Source: Euzebyaceae bacterium (GTDB lineage: Bacteria > Actinomycetota > Nitriliruptoria > Euzebyales > Egibacteraceae). From it: a DNA stretch of 35,002 nt. Within the stretch, counting starts at the first letter, position 1; every line of letters starts with the position of its first letter. The position numbers were made by a program, and so were the translations under genes. Shown here piece by piece: positions 28,618 to 35,002 of this stretch. The notes below the pieces were generated by a model. That model saw nothing but the letters and a program-made list of their open reading frames with translations. It ran no database searches and was not told the origin of the DNA. The stretch spans positions 1-35,002 of the forward strand of contig JACCXR010000165.1 of NCBI GenBank assembly GCA_013696915.1, given 5' to 3'.

Positions 28618-31587
28618 CTACCAGCCACCCGCAAGGGTGCGCTCCAAGGCGACGGCGAAGAACTCCATATCGGATGTGGTGACGCAGAGCGGCGGCTTCA
28701 CCTTGAGGACGTTGGCGAAGTCCCCGGTGGGCTGCACGATGACGCCGAGTTCGCGCATGCGCTCGCAGATCGCCGCCGCCTCCTCGGTCGCGGGGCGCCC
28801 GGGGTCGCCGTCGCGCACGAGCTCGATTCCCCGGTACAGCCCCATGCCGTGAGCCGCGCCGACGATGGCGTGGCCGGCCGTGATCGGGGCGAGCAGCGAC
28901 TGCAGGTGGTCGCCGGTCACGGTCGCGTTGTGCTGCAGCCCCTCGTCCTCCATGACGTCGAGCACGGCGAGCCCCGCCTCGCATGCGGCGGGGCTGCCGG
29001 CGACCGACGAGAAGAACGAGCGCTCGCGGTGGCGGAACTCGTCGGCGATGGCCCTGGTGGTGATCACCGCGGCGACCGGGTAGCCGTTCCCCGTCGATTT
29101 GGCGATCGTGACGATGTCGGGCACGACACCCTGCTGCTCGAAGGCCCAAAAGTGGTGGCCGAGACGCCCGTAGCCGACCTGGACCTCGTCGGCGATGCAG
29201 ACCCCTCCCGCGGCGCGGACCGCCGCGTACACCCGCCGCAGGTACCCGTCGGGGAGCGGGACCCCGCCCGAGTTGCCGAGCAACGGCTCGCACAGGAAGG
29301 CGGCCGGCGGCCGGCCCTGCGCCACCAGACCGTCGACCTCGGCGGCGGCCTCGCGGGCATAGCGCTCGGCGGCCCCGGGCAGGTCGTGGCGGTAGGGGCC
29401 GTTGTAGAGGTTGGGTTTGGGCAGCTGGTGCGCCGGATGCACGGCCGAGGTCTCGTCATCGCCGGTCATGAGCACGTTCGTCACCGCGGTCCAGCCGTGG
29501 TAGGCGCCCTCGAAGCAGATGACGTCCCGTCGCCCCGTGGCCTGTCGGGCCAGCTGCAGCGCTAGGTCGTTCGCCTCCGAGCCGGAGTTGACGAGGAAGA
29601 CGGTGTCCAGGGGATCGGGCACCAGCTCGACCAGACGTTCCGCGAAGCGGCCGAGCGCCCCGTAGAGGAAGCGGGAGTTCGTGTTCAGCAGTCGCAGCTG
29701 CCGGGCCACGGCGGCCTCCACACGCGGATGACCGTGGCCCACTGCCGCGATGTTGTTGACGACGTCGAGGTAGGGGCGTCCCTCGCTGTCGTACAGCCAC
29801 TGCTTCCAGCCGCGCTCGATGCGCGGCGGGTCGGCCGCGTAGTACAGCGCGTACGGGCTGGCGAGGAAGCGGAGCCGGCGGGCGAGGACCTGCTCGCGGC
29901 CCTCCTCCCGCGACCGCGGCGGCGCCAGGCCGAGGAGCGGCGCCGGGTCCGGGCAGAGGTTCATCCATGCCGCCGCCAGCGACGCCGGGGCGGCGCAGGG
30001 CAGTTCGCCGAGACCTTCGCGGGCGAGCTGGACGTGGACGTGGGCCGGCAGCGACCCGCCCTCGGCCGGCGCGCCCACGACCGCTACCGCGGTCCCGCGT
30101 CCCACGTCGTCCCCGGCCGCCGCCGCGGGGACGACCCCCGCGAGCCGGAGCTCGAGGCCCCAGGCGATCGCGATGCGCACCTCCCGGCCGCCGGCCTGCA
30201 CGACCCGCCCCGGCACCGGCGCGAACACGATCGTGCCCTCGGGGACGAAGACGTCGACCCCCAGGTGCACGGTGCTGGGCTCGTCCAGGGCCGGGTCGCC
30301 GCCTGTGATGATGCGGCCCTCCCCGTAGCGGCCCACCGGGATGGCCCCCGCCCCCCCGGAGCCGTTCTCGACCGCTGCGGCCACCGATTCGGCGTCGCGC
30401 CAGCCGCCGAAGGGCAAGGCCTCCGTGGTGACCGACAGGTCCACGAACTCCAGGGCACGATGCTCGAGCCCGTCGACCAGCGGGAGAGCCCCTTGGGGCC
30501 GGGGGACCTGCGGCGGGGTCGGCGGGAAGCCGCACGCCTCGGCGAACGCCATGTGCGCCAGCGGCATGGGGATGGCGGCCACCGCGGCAAGACGCCTCCA
30601 CGCGCCGTCGGCCGACTCGACGACGTACGGAGTGCCGGGTCCGGCCGTGAGCTGCTGCTCACAGCCGACCGCGCTCAGGACCGCGCGCGCCGCTATCAGC
30701 GCCGGGAGCGCGGCCACCTCGGTGTCCAGCAGCGGCACCACCGAGTGGAAGCCGCGGACGACCTCGACGGCAGCCTGCAGGGAACGTTCCGGCTGGTGCT
30801 CGGCCACGGCCGCGGCGGGCACCGCGCACTCCGCGGCGAGCCAGGACCGGGTCACGTCGCCGAAGTCCAGCAGTCCGCACAGGTGCGGCCGACCCGCCTC
30901 GTCGCGCTCGGCCAGCAGGTTCCAGTCCGTCACGTCACCGTGGATCACCTGGCGGCGCAACGGGCCGGGGACGTCCTCGAGACGCCGGATGCCGGCCTCG
31001 TGCGTGCGCTCCACGAGCGCCCGGTGCCCGTGGTCCCGGATGCAGTGGCCGTACGCCTCGACCACGTCACCGACCCGCTGAACGTCCCACTGCAGCACCC
31101 GGTCGGCCGCGGGGTGGTCGAACCCGGCCAGGGCGGCGGCGACCTGCCCGGCGATGCGGCCGACGCCGCGGAGAACCGGCGCGGCGAGATAGCCGAAGTG
31201 GCGGAGCGGCACGCCGGACAGATACGTGAGCAGCCGGGCGTGGTAGCGCTGGCCCCGATGGTCCACCTCGATGATCTCGCGGCCCTCGGGGTCGCGGAGC
31301 GCGACGGGCGCCATCGGACCCAGAGCGGCTGAGGCGTGGTGCATCGCCCGGTTCGCCAGATCCAGTGCGTTCCGCGGGCAGCCGGGGTTCGCGATCTTCA
31401 GCAGGAACGGGCCGCCAGCCGCATCGATGCGGAAGTTCTGGTCCTGGTGGCTGCCGAGCTCATGGGCGTCACCGTCGATGCCGAACGCGTCACGGGCGAT
31501 CGCCGCCGCGTCCGCCGGCCGCAGCCGCGGCGCGGGCGGTTGCCGCGCGGTGAAGGGGTTCGCCGTCAGACCGGGAGTCTCGCACAC
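28618..31587 (-). CDS. Three-domain fusion: APH-type phosphotransferase + M23 peptidase-like domain + class III PLP aminotransferase/phospho-lyase
   Basis: VIHGDVTDWNLL...GLLDFGDV (APH); HLGVDVFVPEGTIVFAPVPGRVV...AHVHVQL (M23-like); NSGSEANDLALQLAR, DEVQVGYGRLG, IAKSTGNGYPVAAV (class III PLP). Confidence 0.9.
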   Translation of the reverse strand: MCETPGLTANPFTARQPPAPRLRPADAAAIARDAFGIDGDAHELGSHQDQNFRIDAAGGPFLLKIANPGCPRNALDLANRAMHHASAALGPMAPVALRDPEGREIIEVDHRGQRYHARLLTYLSGVPLRHFGYLAAPVLRGVGRIAGQVAAALAGFDHPAADRVLQWDVQRVGDVVEAYGHCIRDHGHRALVERTHEAGIRRLEDVPGPLRRQVIHGDVTDWNLLAERDEAGRPHLCGLLDFGDVTRSWLAAECAVPAAAVAEHQPERSLQAAVEVVRGFHSVVPLLDTEVAALPALIAARAVLSAVGCEQQLTAGPGTPYVVESADGAWRRLAAVAAIPMPLAHMAFAEACGFPPTPPQVPRPQGALPLVDGLEHRALEFVDLSVTTEALPFGGWRDAESVAAAVENGSGGAGAIPVGRYGEGRIITGGDPALDEPSTVHLGVDVFVPEGTIVFAPVPGRVVQAGGREVRIAIAWGLELRLAGVVPAAAAGDDVGRGTAVAVVGAPAEGGSLPAHVHVQLAREGLGELPCAAPASLAAAWMNLCPDPAPLLGLAPPRSREEGREQVLARRLRFLASPYALYYAADPPRIERGWKQWLYDSEGRPYLDVVNNIAAVGHGHPRVEAAVARQLRLLNTNSRFLYGALGRFAERLVELVPDPLDTVFLVNSGSEANDLALQLARQATGRRDVICFEGAYHGWTAVTNVLMTGDDETSAVHPAHQLPKPNLYNGPYRHDLPGAAERYAREAAAEVDGLVAQGRPPAAFLCEPLLGNSGGVPLPDGYLRRVYAAVRAAGGVCIADEVQVGYGRLGHHFWAFEQQGVVPDIVTIAKSTGNGYPVAAVITTRAIADEFRHRERSFFSSVAGSPAACEAGLAVLDVMEDEGLQHNATVTGDHLQSLLAPITAGHAIVGAAHGMGLYRGIELVRDGDPGRPATEEAAAICERMRELGVIVQPTGDFANVLKVKPPLCVTTSDMEFFAVALERTLAGGW

Positions 31588-31676
31588 CCGCCGGCTGCGC
31601 GGTGCGACCGTGATCTCGCCGGCTAAGGTGCGAAGATGCGCGCCGCCCGTCCACGAGCCATGGAGGTCATCGCCCG

Positions 31677-32279
31677 TTGCGCCTCACCCCGACCGAACAG
31701 CAGCGGCTGGTCGTGTTCACGACCGCCGAGCTCGCGCGGCGCACCCGCGACCGCGGCCTTCGCCTGAACGCCCCCGAGGCGACCGCCCTGATGGTCGACG
31801 CGCTCCACTGGGCGGCGCGCGCGGGGCTGTCCCACCCGGAGGTCGTCGATTCCGGATTGTCCGCGGTCACCCCGGACGACGTGCTCGACGGCGTCGCCGA
31901 CCTCATCACCGAGGTGCGCGCCGAGGTGCTGCTGAAGGAGGGAACGCGCCTCGTCGTGCTGCGCGATCCCGTCAACGCCGGAGCCGTCCCGGTGAGGATC
32001 GGCGGCGTGCGGACCCCCGCCGGGGAGATCGAGCTGTACGCCGGCCGGGAGCGGGTGGCGCTGCGCGTGACCAACACCTCCACGCACGTCGTGCGGGTGT
32101 CGTCGCACTTCCCGTTCGAGCAGGTCAACGACCGGCTGTCGTTCGACCGCGGCGCGGCGGTCGGCCGCCACCTCGACATCCCCGCGGGTGGGCTGGTGCG
32201 CTGGGGCCCAGGTGAGACGCTCGACGTCACGCTCGTCACCTCCCAGGAGGGTGCGGGTGGCCCGCCTTCCCCGCGATGA
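31677..32279 (+). CDS. Urease gamma/beta fusion subunit (UreAB), non-canonical
   Basis: TTG start with GGAGG upstream; MRLTPTEQQRLVVFTTAELARRTRDRGLRLNAPEATALMVDA (gamma) fused to GEIELYAGRERVALRVTNTSTHVVRVSSHFPFEQVNDRLSFDRG (beta). Confidence 0.87.
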   Translation: MRLTPTEQQRLVVFTTAELARRTRDRGLRLNAPEATALMVDALHWAARAGLSHPEVVDSGLSAVTPDDVLDGVADLITEVRAEVLLKEGTRLVVLRDPVNAGAVPVRIGGVRTPAGEIELYAGRERVALRVTNTSTHVVRVSSHFPFEQVNDRLSFDRGAAVGRHLDIPAGGLVRWGPGETLDVTLVTSQEGAGGPPSPR

Positions 32280-33984
32280 GTACGCCCGCCGGTACGGGCC
32301 GACGACCGGCGACCATGTCCGGCTGGCCGACACCGGCCTCGAGGTGCGCGTCGAGGCCGACGACGTCGGCTACGGCGACGAGCCCCTGTTCGGCTTCGGC
32401 AGGAACCTGCGGTCACGGATGCTGCAGGCCGACCGAGCCACCTCCGAGAGCGAGCTGGACTTCGTCTTCCTCGGCGTCCTGCTGATCGACCCGCTGCTCG
32501 GGGTCCGCAAGACCAACGTCGGCGTCAAGGACGGGCGCGTCGCCGCCGTCGGCCGCGTGGGCAGGGGGCACGGCGAACTGCACGTCGGCCCGGCGACGTA
32601 TCCCTATCCCGCCCACGGGTTGATCGCGACCGCGGCCGGGGTCGACAGCCACGTACACCTCCCGACCCCGCGCCTGGTGCCGGCCGCGCTGTCGGCGGGC
32701 GTGACGACCCTGATCACCGCCGGCTTCGAGGAGCCGCCGTTCGGCATGACGCGGATGCTGGCCGCCATGGAGACGGCACCGGTCAACGTCGGTCTCCAGG
32801 CGTGCGCGCGGACCGGCGACCCCGCGACGTCCACACCGCTGCTCGCCGCCGGCGCGGTCGGGTTGAAGGTGCACGAGGACTACGGCGCCTATCCCGACGT
32901 CCTCGACGCGGCGCTGCGGTCCGCGGACGCCCATGACGTCGCGGTCTGCCTCCACACCGACGGGCTCAACGAGTCCTGCGAGATCGACGACACCGTCGCG
33001 GCCGTCGCCGGCCGGACGGTCCACGCCTACCACGTGGAGGGGTCCGCCGGCGGCCATGCGCCCGACAACCTCCTGCTCGTCGCACAGCCGAGCGTGATCT
33101 GCTCGTCGACGACATCGACGCTGCCATTCACCACGGGGACCGCCGCCGAGCACCGCGACATGATCCTCGCCGTCCACGGGGGGGATCCGCACGCGCCTGA
33201 GGACGTCGCCGCGGTCGACGAGCGCATCCACCCGGCGACCATGGCCGCCGAGGGGCCGCTGCACGAGCTCGGTGCGATCGCGATCATCAACAGCGACTCG
33301 CAGGGTGTCGGGCGGATGGGCGAGACCATCCGGCGGACGTGGCAGCTCTGCGACGTCATGAAGCGCTGGCGGGCGAGCGACGCCGGCCGTGGGTGGCCGC
33401 CGGGGCCGGCGCCCGATCGCCCACGCGACGTCCCGACGGTGTATGGCGATCCGCTCGGGCCCGACGACAACGAGCGCGTGCTGCGCTACCTGGCGAAGTA
33501 CACCCTCGAGCCGGCGATCGTCCACGGCATCAGCCACGAGGTCGGCAGCCTCGCCCCGGGACGGCTGGCCGACGTCGTCCTCTGGCGGCCGAGCCACTTC
33601 GGCGCCAAGCCCGACATGGTCTACAAGTGCGGCTTCGAGGCCTGGGGACCGCTGGGCGAGGGCAACGCTGCGGTCGAGCGCAGCGAGCCGACGGCCTACG
33701 GGCCGCACTGGGGCGCCACCGGGGGCGCGGGTGCGCTGCTGGGGACGACCTTCGTGTCCCAGCTCGCGCTGGACGAGGGCATCGCCGCCCGGCTCGGGAC
33801 CCGCCGCCGCCTGGTCGCCGTGCGCGGCACTCGCGGCCTGGACCGCGGCGCCATGCACGCGCACCGCACCGTGGCCCCGATCGAGATCGACCCCGTGGAC
33901 GCGACCGTGCGACTCGGCGGACGCGTGCTGGCCGTCGATCCCGTCGACGAGCTGCCCCTGAACCGGCGCTACTTCCTCGCCTGA
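32257..33984 (+). CDS. Urease alpha subunit homolog (UreC), divergent
   Basis: GTG at 32257 with AGGAGG upstream. RRYGPTTGDHVRLADT, GVDSHVHLPTP, GLKVHEDYG, LHTDGLNESC, AYHVEGSAGGHAPD, NSDSQGVGRMGE, KYTLEPAIVHGISHEVGSL. Confidence 0.9.
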   Translation: MARLPRDEYARRYGPTTGDHVRLADTGLEVRVEADDVGYGDEPLFGFGRNLRSRMLQADRATSESELDFVFLGVLLIDPLLGVRKTNVGVKDGRVAAVGRVGRGHGELHVGPATYPYPAHGLIATAAGVDSHVHLPTPRLVPAALSAGVTTLITAGFEEPPFGMTRMLAAMETAPVNVGLQACARTGDPATSTPLLAAGAVGLKVHEDYGAYPDVLDAALRSADAHDVAVCLHTDGLNESCEIDDTVAAVAGRTVHAYHVEGSAGGHAPDNLLLVAQPSVICSSTTSTLPFTTGTAAEHRDMILAVHGGDPHAPEDVAAVDERIHPATMAAEGPLHELGAIAIINSDSQGVGRMGETIRRTWQLCDVMKRWRASDAGRGWPPGPAPDRPRDVPTVYGDPLGPDDNERVLRYLAKYTLEPAIVHGISHEVGSLAPGRLADVVLWRPSHFGAKPDMVYKCGFEAWGPLGEGNAAVERSEPTAYGPHWGATGGAGALLGTTFVSQLALDEGIAARLGTRRRLVAVRGTRGLDRGAMHAHRTVAPIEIDPVDATVRLGGRVLAVDPVDELPLNRRYFLA

Positions 33985-34003
33985 CCCGCCCGGGGGCGGG
34001 TCA
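33982..34003. terminator. Hairpin between convergent ureC and menG, includes both stop codons
   Basis: tgacccgcc-cggg-ggcgggtca: perfect 9-bp arms, 4-nt loop; no U-tract. Confidence 0.55.
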
Positions 34004-34744
34004 CGGGTGGGTCGCGCGGTGCAGCGCCACGATGCCGCCCGACAGGCTCTGCCACTGGACATGCGCCCAGCCGGCCGCGGCCATGACCTCCCCGAGGCCC
34101 TGCTGGTCCGGCCACTCCAGGATGCTGTCGGCCAGGTACCGGTAGGCCGCGGGGTCACTGGTGAGGACCTGCGCGGCGCGCGGGATCGCCCCCACGAGGT
34201 ACCGCCGGTAGATCTCGCCGAAGAGCGGCCAGGTCGGCTGGCTGAACTCGAGGACGACCAGACGGCCACCGGGCCGGACCACCCGGCGGAACTCGGCGAG
34301 ACCGCCCGCGGCGTCCGGCAGGTTGCGGAGCCCGAACGCGATCGTGAGGACGTCGGCGGAGGCGTCGGCGAAGGGCAGTCTCAGACCGTCGCCCGTGCAC
34401 CAGAGCACCCCCTCGCCGGCGCGGCCCCGGGCCCGGTCGCGGCGGGCGCCCGTCGCCAGCATGGCGAGGCTGAAGTCGACCGCCACCACCCTGGCGCCCG
34501 CGGCGCGCAGCTCGCCGGCGAGCATGCCGGTGCCGGATGCGACGTCGAGGACGAGGTCACCCGGACGCGGCGCGGCCGCGCGTGCCGCGACCCGCCGCCA
34601 GTGGCGATCCTGGCCGAGCGAGAAGACGGTGTTCGCCACGTCGTAGCGCGGAGCCACACGGTCGAACATCTGCTGGACCAGGCGGGCGTCCTTGTCCGCC
34701 GTCGGTCGCGGGTCCGGCAGGGCGGGGCCCGGCGGGGCCGTCAC
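34001..34744 (-). CDS. menG: Demethylmenaquinone methyltransferase (MenG/UbiE)
   Basis: MFDRVAPRYDVANTVFSLGQDRHWRR, VLDVASGTGMLAGEL, AFGLRNLPD, VLEFSQPTWPLF. Confidence 0.92.
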   Translation of the reverse strand: MTAPPGPALPDPRPTADKDARLVQQMFDRVAPRYDVANTVFSLGQDRHWRRVAARAAAPRPGDLVLDVASGTGMLAGELRAAGARVVAVDFSLAMLATGARRDRARGRAGEGVLWCTGDGLRLPFADASADVLTIAFGLRNLPDAAGGLAEFRRVVRPGGRLVVLEFSQPTWPLFGEIYRRYLVGAIPRAAQVLTSDPAAYRYLADSILEWPDQQGLGEVMAAAGWAHVQWQSLSGGIVALHRATHP

Positions 34745-35002
34745 GGCCGCCACGCGTCGTCGTCGAGGAGGGGCCACGGCCGGTCGGCGTCGTCGCGTCG
34801 GGCCTTGCGCACGCCGCCGACGACGGTGAGGACCTGCCGTCCCGGACCGCGGCTGAGAAGGTCGCGGTAGACCGACCGGGGCGTCGCGGTGAGGGCGACC
34901 CCGGCGAGGTCCGCTCGCCGGCCGGGTTCCAGGACGCCGGCGCGGTTACCCCACCCCATCGCCCGCGCCCCGTCGACCGTCGCCAGCCGGACGGCCTGTT
35001 CG
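34741..35002 (-). CDS. Amidohydrolase-family protein, C-terminal fragment (runs off the right edge)
   Basis: EQAVRLATVDGARAMGWGNRAGVLEPGRRADLAGVALTATPRSVYRDLLSRGPGRQVLTVVGGV; stop overlaps the menG GTG by 4 bp. Confidence 0.75.
   Translation of the reverse strand, partial: EQAVRLATVDGARAMGWGNRAGVLEPGRRADLAGVALTATPRSVYRDLLSRGPGRQVLTVVGGVRKARRDDADRPWPLLDDDAWRP

Noticed and set aside
32413-34269. 618-aa minus-strand ORF over ureC
   Set aside because: Antisense shadow of ureC, which has clear conserved motifs.
1-35002. CRISPR arrays, tRNA/rRNA genes, transposases, prophage genes
   Set aside because: No regularly spaced repeats, no cloverleaf-like or rRNA sequence noticed, and no integrase/transposase motifs in the ORF translations.

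Overview
High-GC actinobacterial window, judged from codon bias, gene order and GTG/TTG starts; lineage not established. The backbone is a complete 14-gene nuoA-N complex I operon on the minus strand (about 6345-22449). A menJ-like geranylgeranyl reductase gene precedes it and a polyprenyl diphosphate synthase gene follows it, the latter coupled to nuoN. A perfect Rex-type operator (TTGTGAAGCACTTCACAA) lies upstream of the reductase. At the right edge, menG/ubiE overlaps the stop of a truncated amidohydrolase gene. At the left edge, the N-terminus of a second NuoA-like subunit is visible. Between the respiratory blocks are: a two-component system with two secreted or cell-wall-type proteins; a 989-aa APH-kinase / M23-like / class III aminotransferase fusion; and, divergent from it, a non-canonical urease (ureAB fusion plus ureC with altered flap) with no accessory genes in view. 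The left 5 kb is an accessory, rearranged region. It holds a sulfite-oxidase-like gene, an AAA ATPase with a possible PD-(D/E)xK C-terminus, a HEPN-MNT toxin-antitoxin pair, three genes each broken by an apparent 1-nt loss, and a duplicated 5' end plus promoter of the sulfite-oxidase-like gene flanking the island. The most interesting targets are the kinase/phospho-lyase + divergent urease locus, the Rex-controlled quinone/complex I supercluster, and the duplicated-promoter island. All functional statements come from reading the sequence; no database search was run.
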